A stretch of 64,000 nucleotides of DNA, from positions 126,061 through 190,060 of the forward strand of contig JAMLHL010000005.1 of the NCBI GenBank assembly GCA_023957125.1, read 5' to 3'. Source of the stretch: Chitinophagaceae bacterium. GTDB lineage: Bacteria; Bacteroidota; Bacteroidia; Chitinophagales; Chitinophagaceae. Positions 34,936 through 44,651 of this stretch are shown here, one piece after another. Below the pieces are notes generated by a model that saw nothing but the letters and a program-made list of their open reading frames with translations, searched no databases and was not told the DNA's origin. Position numbers and translations under genes: made by a program. Every line of letters begins with the position of its first letter. Within the stretch, counting starts at the first letter, position 1.

Positions 34936-37900
34936 TGCATTTATCGGTTCTTATAACACCCGGTATCGAAAGCCGTGGAATTCTTATCAAAACGCTGAGG
35001 ATTATGAAACTGACCGCCGTTTTATTAATTGTTTTTTCCTTCCAGGTTACGGCAAAAGGATACTCTCAAAAGATATCAGTTAAAGGAAGCGGCATTTCAC
35101 TGCAGCAATTATTTGAGAAAATAAGAGCGCAGACGGGGTACCAGTTCTTTTATGCAGATGAAACCCTTGCTGACACCCATCCTATAGATATAAAAGTGGT
35201 CAACGCCGGGGTAGAAGATGTTTTGGATGCTTATTTAAAGCCTCAAAAACTAAGCTACACGATTTCTGAACGCACGATAATAGTGAAAAAAGCGGAGGAG
35301 ATGAAGCCCGGAGAAGCGCCGGTTCCTGATCCTGCGCCTCCCATAGAAATACGCGGAAGAGTGATCAGCCAGCAGGGAGAGCCACTACCCAACGTGTCGG
35401 TTTTGATCGTTGGTACGAATGCAGGTACCACTACCGATACGGATGGACGGTTTACGCTTACGGCTCCTGATGATAAAAATGTGGTACTTGAAGTATCCAG
35501 TGTGGGGTATCGAACGAAAAGGGTGAGCGTAGGTAAGCAAAAGGATATTAATGTGGTGTTGGAGTTGGATATATCCGGCCTGAGCGATGTGGTGGTGATA
35601 GGGTATGGGACGGCAAAGAAAGGTGATTTGACAGGGTCGGTCGCGCACTTGGATGCTCAGACCTTTCAGAATCAGAGTATGACACAGGTTACCGATATGC
35701 TTGCGGGTACAGCCCCCGGGGTTTATACAACTCAATCAACTTCGGCTGAAGGAGGTGGCACGATGCAAATTAGGGGCCCTTCATCAATAGGCGCCGGGAC
35801 TGACCCTTTGATTGTACTTGATGGGGCAATATATAATGGGAGTATTAGTGATATAAATCCTATAGATGTTGAAAGTATCGATATTCTCAGAGATGCAAGT
35901 TCGGCAGCTGTTTTTGGTTCTAAAGCTGCATCTGGTGTTATTATTATCAATACAAAAAGAGGAAGAAATGGTAAACCTACCATTGATTTTTCTTCCAATA
36001 TAGGTATGGCTCAAACAACACATGATCTGAAGCCGTTTAGTCCTCAGGGATATTTAAATTTACACAGAGATTATCTTACACAATTTAATCCCAATCTTCC
36101 TTATGGTTATTATTTTCAACCTGACCAACTCCCTGCGGGGGTTACCCTTGACCAATGGAGAAATTTTAGCGCTAACCCTGCTGCTGACAATGTGGATGAA
36201 TGGATTACCCGGATTGGTTTAAAGCCTGTTGAGATTGAGAATTTTAAAGCGGGAAAAACCACGGATTGGTATGATTTAGTCGTAGGTACTGCTCTTAGAC
36301 AAGATTATAATTTAGGCGTTGGTGGCGGCTCAAAAGATCTTAAATATTATTTGTCTGCTGGTTATCTTAATAACGAGGGTATTATTACTGGTGACCAATT
36401 TTCTACTGTTCGTACCAGGTTAAATCTTGACCTTAGGGTTACCAATTGGTTAAACGTAGGGACTAACACCCAGTTTGCCAGCAGGAATGAAAGCGTGGCT
36501 CCAGGCGATTTAGACAGAATGAGTCAGGTGAGTCCTTATGCGGAAATGTGGAACCCCGATGGCAGTTTAAAAGCTATCCCAGATGATCAAACTCCAAATC
36601 CTCTAGAAAATTATTATGGGCGGAAGAGATCGAATGTGGCTAACACACTATTTTCTATCCTTTATGCGCAAATTAAACTTCCCTTTGGAATTCAATATAA
36701 AATCTCATTCCAACCGAATTTTGCATTCTCAAAAGATTATAATTTTTGGTCAACTAATACAATAACAGGTAGTACATCTTATATAGGTGGCTACGGTACC
36801 CGGGATGATTCTCAATCGTACGGGTGGTTACTCGATAACATATTAACTTGGAACAAAGAAATGGGAATTCATAAGTTTGATCTAACACTCCTTGCTAACG
36901 CAGAGCTTTCTAAAAGCTGGCTATCGCACCAGGCGAATTCCAATTTTTCTCCAAACGCAAATCTTACTTATAACGCACTACAGTTTGGTATTCAACCGGC
37001 GCTATCAGACAATGATCAGCAACGTTCTGGTAATGCATATATGGCTCGGTTAAATTATACATTGTTAAACAAATACCTATTTACCGGATCTGTAAGAAGG
37101 GATGGTTATTCTGCATTTGGGCAACAAAACCCAACCGCTGTTTTCCCGGCTTTTGCTTTTGCATGGAAATTATCTGATGAATCATTTTATAAAATTTCAT
37201 GGATGAACCAGTTGAAGCTAAGAACTTCCTGGGGTGTTAATGGAAACCGGGATATTGGAACCTATTCAGCTTTAGCAAGTTTGGGATCGGTTTTAGGGTA
37301 CGATGGTGCAAACGTACAATCTGGAGTATATAATTCAACATTATCAAATGCCGGCTTGAAATGGGAAAGGATCCAATCAACCAATATAGGGTTAGATATT
37401 GGGTTATTTCAAAACCGAATTGATATGAGCATAGATGCTTATAATAAGGTTACTACTGACCTATTAATGAGTCGCCAGCTTCCAATAATTACCGGTTTTA
37501 GCAGTATTCAGTCAAATCTTGGCAAGATAGACAATCGTGGATTAGAAATTTTGATAAATACAAGAAATATTAAAACGAAAAACTTCGATTGGCGGTCAAG
37601 TTTCACCTTTTCATTAAATAGAAATAAAATCAAGAGTCTATATGGCGATACAGGGGTTTATAAATTATTAGGTGAAACCAAATCTGGTGAACTTCCTGAT
37701 TTTACAAACCAGTGGTTTCCGGGTTATGCTCTTGATGCAGTATGGAATTATCAGGTTACGGGAATTTGGCAGTTGAGTGAAAAGGACGAAGCCGCTACTT
37801 ATGGAATGGTGCCGGGGGATTGGAAAGTAACCGATGTAAATGGGGATAAAAAGTATTTACAATTTGATGATAAAAAATTTATAGGCTATACTGCCCCGAG

Positions 37901-38363
37901 ATATAGGATCGGATTACGCAATGCATTTACTTTTTTTCAAAATTTTTCTGCATCCATATTTATTCGTGCTGACTTAGGACATCTTCGTTCTATGCCGTTT
38001 CTTGCAGCTGTTAAGTCGTCAGTTGATAGAGTTAATCTCTGGTCGTTTCCTTATTGGTCTCCTGAGAGCCCCTCAAATGATTATGCAAGATATGTCTTTC
38101 CTGATAATACCGGTAAGTATAGTGGGGGCCTGATAATATATAGACCATCCGGATTTGTAAGAGTGCAAAATTTCAGCTTGTCTTATAATTTTCCATCAGC
38201 CTTACTAGAACGATCAGGATTAAAGAGCCTGCGGATTTTTACTTCTATGCAGAATCTTCTCACATTTACCGATTATCCTGCCGATTATCCGGGCTTTGAT
38301 CCTGAATCTGGAATGACTCCAATGCCGAAAGTTTTTACTCTTGGACTAAACCTAACACTGTAG
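34935..38363 (+). CDS. SusC/RagA-family TonB-dependent outer-membrane transporter with STN domain
   Basis: 1142 residues. After a signal peptide (LTAVLLIVFSFQVTAKGYSQ) comes an STN signalling domain (LQQLFEKIRAQTGYQFFYAD to ISERTIIVKK), a CarboxypepD_reg-like domain (EIRGRVISQQGEPLPNVSVL, DTDGRFTLTAP), the SusC hallmark VVVIGYGTAKKGDLTGSV, the plug (IRGPSSIGAGTDPLIVLDGA, IDILRDASSAAVFGSKAASG) and a 22-strand barrel ending TLGLNLTL. The STN domain links it to the upstream FecI/FecR pair. GC content falls abruptly near 35.8 kb (28% at 36061-36120 against 57% at 35341-35400, counted by eye). A start at 35004 (MKLTAV) is possible. Confidence 0.95.
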   Translation: MHLSVLITPGIESRGILIKTLRIMKLTAVLLIVFSFQVTAKGYSQKISVKGSGISLQQLFEKIRAQTGYQFFYADETLADTHPIDIKVVNAGVEDVLDAYLKPQKLSYTISERTIIVKKAEEMKPGEAPVPDPAPPIEIRGRVISQQGEPLPNVSVLIVGTNAGTTTDTDGRFTLTAPDDKNVVLEVSSVGYRTKRVSVGKQKDINVVLELDISGLSDVVVIGYGTAKKGDLTGSVAHLDAQTFQNQSMTQVTDMLAGTAPGVYTTQSTSAEGGGTMQIRGPSSIGAGTDPLIVLDGAIYNGSISDINPIDVESIDILRDASSAAVFGSKAASGVIIINTKRGRNGKPTIDFSSNIGMAQTTHDLKPFSPQGYLNLHRDYLTQFNPNLPYGYYFQPDQLPAGVTLDQWRNFSANPAADNVDEWITRIGLKPVEIENFKAGKTTDWYDLVVGTALRQDYNLGVGGGSKDLKYYLSAGYLNNEGIITGDQFSTVRTRLNLDLRVTNWLNVGTNTQFASRNESVAPGDLDRMSQVSPYAEMWNPDGSLKAIPDDQTPNPLENYYGRKRSNVANTLFSILYAQIKLPFGIQYKISFQPNFAFSKDYNFWSTNTITGSTSYIGGYGTRDDSQSYGWLLDNILTWNKEMGIHKFDLTLLANAELSKSWLSHQANSNFSPNANLTYNALQFGIQPALSDNDQQRSGNAYMARLNYTLLNKYLFTGSVRRDGYSAFGQQNPTAVFPAFAFAWKLSDESFYKISWMNQLKLRTSWGVNGNRDIGTYSALASLGSVLGYDGANVQSGVYNSTLSNAGLKWERIQSTNIGLDIGLFQNRIDMSIDAYNKVTTDLLMSRQLPIITGFSSIQSNLGKIDNRGLEILINTRNIKTKNFDWRSSFTFSLNRNKIKSLYGDTGVYKLLGETKSGELPDFTNQWFPGYALDAVWNYQVTGIWQLSEKDEAATYGMVPGDWKVTDVNGDKKYLQFDDKKFIGYTAPRYRIGLRNAFTFFQNFSASIFIRADLGHLRSMPFLAAVKSSVDRVNLWSFPYWSPESPSNDYARYVFPDNTGKYSGGLIIYRPSGFVRVQNFSLSYNFPSALLERSGLKSLRIFTSMQNLLTFTDYPADYPGFDPESGMTPMPKVFTLGLNLTL

Positions 38364-38393
38364 TTGAAACGAAAATAAATAAAAATATAGAAT

Positions 38394-40166
38394 ATGAAAC
38401 GAATAATAAAAATAATAGCAGTTTTTATATTATTACTTCTATTTCAATCATGTAATAAAGATTTTTTGAAGCCTAAGCCCCTTTCCTTTTATACACCTGA
38501 AAATGTTTATGTGGATAAAGCTGGATTTGAAGCAGGTATGGTGACGGTTAGGAAAGATTTAAAAAACGACTTTTATGGCAATATGGGCCATATGGTTACG
38601 GAAGTCAGTAGTTCAGATCTGGGCAATCAGGATTTTGCAGCGGATTGGAGTCAGATCACCCCTTCTACAGGTGCTTATTTACCCATACTCCCTTTGTTCG
38701 GAAAGATATATGGTTATATAAAAAATACCAATGTAATAATTTCTAGGATAGATGATATAAAGTGGAGCACACAAGCAGATAGGAATGCAATATTGGCAGA
38801 GGCTTATTTTTATCGTTCCTGGTGGTACTACCGTTTGGTACATACCTATGGCGATGTTCCATTTCTTGGTAAGGAATTAACAGGTGCAAAACTGGATTTT
38901 TTTTCAAATTCCAGATGGTCTATTCTTAACAAGATTCAGTCAGATATGGAATTTGCAATACAATGGCTTCCAGAAGGAGAACCAAAAGATAAGCCTTCAA
39001 AGTATGCCGGATTACAACTTTTGTCAAAGATTTATTTGGTCAATCTACAGTTTGATAAGGCAATAGAGGCAGCTACTACTATTATTAATGGGCCGTTTGC
39101 TTTGATGAAACAACGATTCGGTAGTTATGCGAATAATCCCCATTATGATCTACTCTGGGATATTCATCGTCCGGAAAATAAATTTCTTGCACAAAATACT
39201 GAATCTATATTTATTTTAATTGATCGGGTTGAAGCCCCTGTAGGCGCGAAAACTTCAGGTACTGGCACTATGCGGAGTTATGATCCGTCATGGTGGATCG
39301 GTTTGGTGAAAGATAGTAAAGGATTAGGTGCAACGACCCCTCAGTTGAACGGAGTTAACACGCCAATGTATGATACATTAGGTAGAGGCAATCCGGATGT
39401 TGTCCCATCACCATGGGCTGGCTATGAACTCTGGGATGATGGTACTTACGGTTGGTATAACACTCCTGATCTGAGGAGATCTAAGTCTAATTGGTACGAT
39501 GATGATGATTATTTATATAATGTACCCACTTCTGTAGATTTTGGCAAGCCGTTTAATCCTCACTATTTTTCTCAATTATCAGATACGCTTGAAGCACTGT
39601 TTCCTACCGCTCATTACAAGATATATTATCCAGAGGCTCCAGGGTTTACTGGTCCTCCGTTTGGAGGTAATGGAGATTATTACGTATATCGTTTGGCTGA
39701 AACTTATCTTATAAGAGCTGAAGCTTACTTTTGGAAAGGGCAACTTGGGCTTGCTACGGATGACATAAATATAGTAAGGGAACGCGCACATGCTTTACCA
39801 ATCACAGCCGGTGATGTAACCCTTGATTATATTTTCGATGAACGTGCCCGCGAATTATACATAGAAGAAATGCGCCACACTGAGCTGGTAAGAGCTGCTT
39901 ATATTATGGCAAGGCTCAATAAAGGTGGTTATAGTTTAGCCACTTTTACCAGTCATAATTGGTTTTATGATAGAGTAATGTCCCGAAATCGTCATTATCA
40001 AGATGGGATTATAGGAAATAGTGTCTTTAAGATACAGCCATTTAACGTTCTTTGGCCAATAGATGTTAATGTTATTACGGCAAATACTAAAGGAATAATC
40101 AATCAAAATGAAGGATATGAAGGCGCTCAAAATAATATTCCACCACTTGAGACAACCATAGAATAG
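38394..40166 (+). CDS. SusD/RagB-family glycan-binding lipoprotein
   Basis: 590 residues. Lipobox cysteine at residue 20 (VFILLLLFQSC). SusD features: NKDFLKPKPLSFYTPENVY, the TPR-like helical repeats beginning ILAEAYFYRSWWYYRLVHTY, GDVPFLGKEL, the C-terminal YRLAETYLIRAEAYFWKGQL, DINIVRERA and FDERARELYIEEMRHTELVR, WPIDVNVI. It forms the lid of the SusCD uptake complex on the cell surface. It is co-transcribed with susC (30 nt apart) and shares the AT-rich composition of the 3' part of susC. Confidence 0.95.
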   Translation: MKRIIKIIAVFILLLLFQSCNKDFLKPKPLSFYTPENVYVDKAGFEAGMVTVRKDLKNDFYGNMGHMVTEVSSSDLGNQDFAADWSQITPSTGAYLPILPLFGKIYGYIKNTNVIISRIDDIKWSTQADRNAILAEAYFYRSWWYYRLVHTYGDVPFLGKELTGAKLDFFSNSRWSILNKIQSDMEFAIQWLPEGEPKDKPSKYAGLQLLSKIYLVNLQFDKAIEAATTIINGPFALMKQRFGSYANNPHYDLLWDIHRPENKFLAQNTESIFILIDRVEAPVGAKTSGTGTMRSYDPSWWIGLVKDSKGLGATTPQLNGVNTPMYDTLGRGNPDVVPSPWAGYELWDDGTYGWYNTPDLRRSKSNWYDDDDYLYNVPTSVDFGKPFNPHYFSQLSDTLEALFPTAHYKIYYPEAPGFTGPPFGGNGDYYVYRLAETYLIRAEAYFWKGQLGLATDDINIVRERAHALPITAGDVTLDYIFDERARELYIEEMRHTELVRAAYIMARLNKGGYSLATFTSHNWFYDRVMSRNRHYQDGIIGNSVFKIQPFNVLWPIDVNVITANTKGIINQNEGYEGAQNNIPPLETTIE

Positions 40167-40244
40167 GAAGTATAAAATCATCATCAGAGACGTTTTCAAT
40201 ATTTTAAGACTTTGAGAGAGATTTAATATTTGTCATACTTAAAT

Positions 40245-40264
40245 AAAGCATTTGGAAATGCTTT
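40245..40264 (+). repeat. Inverted repeat after susD
   Basis: AAAGCATTT (40245-40253), GG, AAATGCTTT (40256-40264): a perfect 9-bp palindrome 79 nt after the susD stop. No T-run follows on the plus strand, so an ordinary terminator is doubtful; a regulatory site or RNA-processing hairpin is possible. Confidence 0.35.
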
Positions 40265-40281
40265 AGAAATGAATATTAGCA

Positions 40282-40884
40282 ATGAAAAAACCAATTTATC
40301 TTTTTCTTCAGTTTAGTTTAATATTGGTTTATCTCAATGCTAAAGCCTCCGGCTATAAGTTGGCTCATGCTGTAGTTGATATTCAGGAATATCAAAGGCG
40401 GGTGTTTCAAGTGAAGTAATGATATCAATTAGAGAATATAAGTTCTCCTTCGACCGGCTATGAAAAGATTTGGCGAAGAGAATTTTGGCGGAGTTTAAAC
40501 AAACAGGCTCATTAATAATGATAATATCCTTACCCGATTCAGATTTGGCCGGTGGGCAGCCAACTGATTTTTAGCTTGGGTGGTGAAATAGTGATAGAAT
40601 ATGTCGAGGAATTGAGACGAATGTATGGATATAATACTTTCGTAATGGGATCTAATAATGATGTAATGGCCTATATTCCCTCATCAAAAATTTTGCAGAA
40701 AGGTAAGAAAGGTAGTTATGAAGGGGCAAGGGCGCTGATATATTTTAATAGACTGGATAGTGTTTGGGACTTGGGAATTGGGTTTACCATTCTGTCAGAA
40801 ATGGGAAAGTTGGCTGAAAAAACAGACTTGACAAAAATACAAAGCAGCATAAATAAGAAAATGAAACTAATCGGAGAGTTATAG
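40282..40884 (+). pseudogene. Decayed type-B ceramidase-fold gene (B0)
   Basis: The signal peptide survives as a 45-codon frame (40282-40419, MKKPIYLFLQFSLILVYL). Most of the catalytic domain is deleted. SSPSTGYEKIWRREFW at 40441 corresponds to STGYEMRWAQNL of B1. Stop codons follow, and from 40561 an open stretch reads LGGEIVIEYVEELRR, NDVMAYIPSSKILQ and GSYEGA, matching LGGETVIDYSIALK, NDVMSYIPSARIVQ and GGYEGA of B1. Ligands of the N-terminal half are gone, so it is non-functional. It is the first member of the A/B array. Confidence 0.8.
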
Positions 40885-40912
40885 TACAAGCATGAACATA
40901 ATAATTTAAAAA

Positions 40913-42370
40913 ATGAAAAAAAATAATTACAAACTCATCAGCACGTTCTTATGGTGGTTAATTACCATGATATTTTTAAGCGCGCTATTTTCCTTTGATA
41001 AAATAAAAGAGGCAGATAATCTTATCAATGGAAAAATTCATAAAACGATTTCGCCCGCAGAAGACATGGAATGGCTTGTCGGCATCTCCCGCCGTGTCCT
41101 TACACCCACTACGGATGTATGGCTTGCGGGTTATGGTACGAAGCGCCCTGTGGAAGGAAAGTTACACGATATATGGGTAAAAATTTTAGCTCTTAAAAGT
41201 AAGAATGGCAAACGTGCCGTTATGGTCACCACAGATAACCAGGGTATGTCCAGAACGATCTATGAAAACCTGTATAAGAAAATACATGAACGCTTTCAAC
41301 TCGACCGTTCTGAATTTATGCTGACCTTTTCTCATAATCATTCGGGTACCCGGCTGCGTGGCGATTTGGTGGATTATTATCCCAGCGATGACGCTGAAAA
41401 TAAAATAGTAGATGAATATTCCGACTGGATGGAAGGGCAAATTATTGATGCCATGGATGAGGCGTTAAAGAGCATGCAGCCTGCACAGATTTCTAAAGGA
41501 GAGGGATTGTGCACCTTTGCAGTGAACAGGCGTGATAATGTAGAATCAGAAGTACCGGCCCTGTTAGCGGCAGGTGAGCCTCTTAAAGGAGTGACCGATC
41601 ATTATGTCCCTGTTTTATCAGTGAAAAATACAAAGGGTGATCTTATAGCAATATTATTCGGGTATGCTTGCCATCCCACGACATTACGTGGTAATTTGTT
41701 GGGCGGTGATTATCCAGGATTTGCACAGATCAACCTGGAAGCCCGCTATCCTGGCGTTACAGCCATGTTCTTTAATGCATGTGGCGGCGATCAGAATCCA
41801 CTACCCCGCCGTACAGTAGAGCTGTGTGAGAAATATGGAAAGATGTTATCAGACGCAGTAGAAGAAGTGGTAGCCAAACCAATGCAACCTGTATCGTCCA
41901 GATTGCAAACAGCTTTTAAATTTGTGAAACTGGATTATGAAGAAGTAGTAACCAAAGAGAAATTGCTTCCAATAACCACTGGTGATTATGATGTACACGC
42001 CCGCTGGGCAAGGCGCATGTTACGAATGATTGATAAGGGAGTTCAATTTCCTGAATCTTATAATTATTATCCGGTACAGGCTTGGCAACTTGGTAAAGAA
42101 TTGCTCTTGATTGGAACCGGTGGCGAATCAGTAGTAGATTATTCACTTCGTTTCAAACGCGAGTTTGGGGAAGGTTCTACCTGGGTTTTAGGTTATACCA
42201 ATACAATGGTAGCTTACATTCCTTCACGTCGTGTATGGGAAGAAGGCGGTTACGAAGGTGGGCCGCATCTTGATGAATACGGCCATCCAGCATGGAGATG
42301 GGCAGGGAATGTGGAAGATCGTGTTGCTAACGGTGTTCATCATGTGGTGAAACAAGTCCATAAACATTAA
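40913..42370 (+). CDS. Ceramidase-fold hydrolase, type A (A1)
   Basis: 485 residues with an N-terminal signal anchor (FLWWLITMIFLSALFSF). It belongs to the neutral/alkaline non-lysosomal ceramidase N-terminal domain family. Order of motifs: VGISRRVLTPTTDVWLAGYG, MLTFSHNHSGTRLRGD (HxH ligands), AVNRRDNVESEVP, GYACHPTTLRGNLLGGDYPG (third His), NACGGDQNPLPRRTVE, LIGTGGESVVDYSLRFKRE (Glu ligand), NTMVAYIPSRRVWEEGGYEG (Tyr ligand). True ceramidases have a serine nucleophile in GDxSPN; here it is GDQNP, so ceramide hydrolysis is unlikely. It is exported or membrane-anchored. Closely similar to A2 and A3, including long identical nucleotide stretches. Confidence 0.85.
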   Translation: MKKNNYKLISTFLWWLITMIFLSALFSFDKIKEADNLINGKIHKTISPAEDMEWLVGISRRVLTPTTDVWLAGYGTKRPVEGKLHDIWVKILALKSKNGKRAVMVTTDNQGMSRTIYENLYKKIHERFQLDRSEFMLTFSHNHSGTRLRGDLVDYYPSDDAENKIVDEYSDWMEGQIIDAMDEALKSMQPAQISKGEGLCTFAVNRRDNVESEVPALLAAGEPLKGVTDHYVPVLSVKNTKGDLIAILFGYACHPTTLRGNLLGGDYPGFAQINLEARYPGVTAMFFNACGGDQNPLPRRTVELCEKYGKMLSDAVEEVVAKPMQPVSSRLQTAFKFVKLDYEEVVTKEKLLPITTGDYDVHARWARRMLRMIDKGVQFPESYNYYPVQAWQLGKELLLIGTGGESVVDYSLRFKREFGEGSTWVLGYTNTMVAYIPSRRVWEEGGYEGGPHLDEYGHPAWRWAGNVEDRVANGVHHVVKQVHKH

Positions 42371-42474
42371 CTAATGGCGAACTAAGTATTGATTAAACTA
42401 ATGGCAATTTATTGATGGATAAATTAATTTCACTTCTATCAATTTACTTCTTTCTTTCTCTAACAACAAAATTT

Positions 42475-44637
42475 ATGCAGATTAAAAACAAATGCAACAC
42501 ATTAAAGAGGCGTTTGGCTGTCAATGTCCGATTCCTGCTATTATTGGTAATTATCTTAGCTTCCTGCAAGAGCAAGTCACATTATGGCGGCCCGCTCAGC
42601 CCTGAAGAATCCATGAAAACTTTTCAGTTTGCTGAAAACTTTAAAGCGGAGATATTCGCAACGGAGCCTTTGGTGATAGACCCGGTATCTATGCAGTATG
42701 ACGAAGACGGGAATGCTTTTGTAGTAGAGATGGTGGATGCCTACAAACCGGATTCTGTAAAAGAGAAACATGAAGACAAAATCGTTATGCTAAAAGATCT
42801 GAATGGTGATGGAAGAGCCGATACAGCAATTGTTTTTGCAGACGGTCTCAGAGAAGTAACCAGTGTGTTGCCGTGGAAAGGCGGATTAATCATTGCGGCA
42901 GCGCCTAATATTACGTATTATAAAGATACTGATGGCGATGGCCGTGCTGATTCAAAAGAAATTCTTTTTACAGGGTTCTTTACCGGGAACGAAGAAGGCC
43001 AGATTACCAATCTTACTTTTGGTATTGACAACTGGATATATGCTAATAACACCGGGCAAAAGGGTGAGATAACTTACAACCGGAAGCCTGATGCACCAAA
43101 GCTAAATCTGCAGGGCGCAGATTTTCGTTTTCGCCTGGATAGGGATCAGTTTGAACGCAGCACCGGCCCTGGACAATATGGACTGGCAATAGACGATTGG
43201 GGACATCGCTTTTTTACCGCCAATTCTTTGCACATCCGGCAGGTGGTTACACCATTAAGGTATCTGGAAAGAAATCCTTATCTGTCTTCGTCCGCTAAAT
43301 CTTCTGTTGAAAATATTTCTGATCATGATCCGCTGATGTATCAATTATCTGCAACGCCTTACTGGCGCCAGGTACGTACAGATCGTCGTAATGAAGAATT
43401 TCATAAAAACCATCTTGACAGAGTAGAGTATGCCAGAGATCATTTTACAGGCGCTTCCGGCGGCACCGTATATGAAGGAGATGCGCTTCCAAAAGAATAC
43501 TATGGCGATATATTTACGGGCGATGTTGCAGGTAGCTTGGTGCATCGGGATATTCTTTCTCCTGTAGATACCGAGCCATATATGGTAGCCAAACGCGGAG
43601 AAAAGGAAAAAGATAAAGAATTTATGGCTACTAAGGATTCATGGTTTCGCCCTGCTTCTTTCTCAAGCGGCCCCGATGGATATCTTTACGTGATTGATAT
43701 GTATCGGCAACATATCGAAACTCCGCTGTCCATTCCTGAGGACTTACAAAAGACTATGGATTTTAACGCCGGACACACTATGGGACGTATTTACAGAATA
43801 GTGCCCGGTAATGCCGGTCCTTACAAACCTGTAACCCCCAATCTTAAAAATGCAACTTCTGCTGAACTGGTTACTACGCTTACCCATCAAAACCGTTGGT
43901 GGCGCCTTACTGCCCAGCGCCTTCTTTTGGAGCGCCAGGATAAAAGCGTGATACCTGCGGTAAAAGAGTTATTTGCCAAAAGCGAAGATCCAAGATTCAG
44001 GCTTCATGCGCTCTATGTTTTAGAAGGTATGGATACCCTTGATGCAAACATTGTAAAAGCTGCCATGAAAGACTCTTCGCCGGGTGTGCGTGAAAATGCC
44101 GCCATTCTTTCTGAGCGCTTCCCTGCATGCTTGTCACAGTTAGAAGAAATGATTAGTGATTCCGCTATCAGGGTAGCCTACCAGGCTACATTGAGCCTGG
44201 GGCAGTTCAAAGACAATACAGTAGCTCCTGCATTAGCCAAGTCATTGGAAATTCACGGACAAAATTTCTGGTTTAGAAATGCGGTATTGAGTTCAGAAGC
44301 AGGATCCGGCATTGGATTGATAACTGCTTTGCAGAAGACATCCTTCTTTAAAGACACCGCATTCTGGAAATCCAATTTCTTTGAGACTCTCGCGAACGTA
44401 ATTGGGAACCGCAATGATAAAACTCAGATCGGAAGTTTACTGAATAATCTTTCTCAGCCGTTTATCGTAAATGCAGCAGGTATGCAGGCAACAGGTATTA
44501 AGGGCTTGATCAAAGGAACAGAAAGGATTAAAGACCTGGATGCTTCTTTAAAAGAAAAATTAAAGACTATTTCATCAGAAGCTGGCAGTAATGCAGGCAA
44601 AGCTATCCAGGATTTGAAAGCATTGTATGCTAAGTAA
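42475..44637 (+). CDS. Lipoprotein with sugar-dehydrogenase-like beta-propeller and HEAT repeats
   Basis: About 720 residues from the ATG at 42475, which places a lipobox (LLVIILASC) at residue 31. The first ~420 residues are a propeller of the membrane-bound dehydrogenase/PVC-type family: AEIFATEPLVIDPVSMQYDE, DKIVMLKDLNGDGRADTA, YYKDTDGDGRADSKEILFTG, FGIDNWIYANN, GPDGYLYVIDMYRQHIETP. The C-terminal ~250 residues carry HEAT-like repeats (RLTAQRLLLERQDKSVIPAV, SPGVRENAAILSE). The cytochrome CxxCH domain that many relatives have is absent (only two cysteines, in the lipobox and in FPACLSQ). A cofactor or electron acceptor cannot be named. It lies between A1 and a DUF1080 gene in one apparent operon. 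Confidence 0.8.
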   Translation: MQIKNKCNTLKRRLAVNVRFLLLLVIILASCKSKSHYGGPLSPEESMKTFQFAENFKAEIFATEPLVIDPVSMQYDEDGNAFVVEMVDAYKPDSVKEKHEDKIVMLKDLNGDGRADTAIVFADGLREVTSVLPWKGGLIIAAAPNITYYKDTDGDGRADSKEILFTGFFTGNEEGQITNLTFGIDNWIYANNTGQKGEITYNRKPDAPKLNLQGADFRFRLDRDQFERSTGPGQYGLAIDDWGHRFFTANSLHIRQVVTPLRYLERNPYLSSSAKSSVENISDHDPLMYQLSATPYWRQVRTDRRNEEFHKNHLDRVEYARDHFTGASGGTVYEGDALPKEYYGDIFTGDVAGSLVHRDILSPVDTEPYMVAKRGEKEKDKEFMATKDSWFRPASFSSGPDGYLYVIDMYRQHIETPLSIPEDLQKTMDFNAGHTMGRIYRIVPGNAGPYKPVTPNLKNATSAELVTTLTHQNRWWRLTAQRLLLERQDKSVIPAVKELFAKSEDPRFRLHALYVLEGMDTLDANIVKAAMKDSSPGVRENAAILSERFPACLSQLEEMISDSAIRVAYQATLSLGQFKDNTVAPALAKSLEIHGQNFWFRNAVLSSEAGSGIGLITALQKTSFFKDTAFWKSNFFETLANVIGNRNDKTQIGSLLNNLSQPFIVNAAGMQATGIKGLIKGTERIKDLDASLKEKLKTISSEAGSNAGKAIQDLKALYAK

Positions 44638-44651
44638 TAAAAAAATGATCA

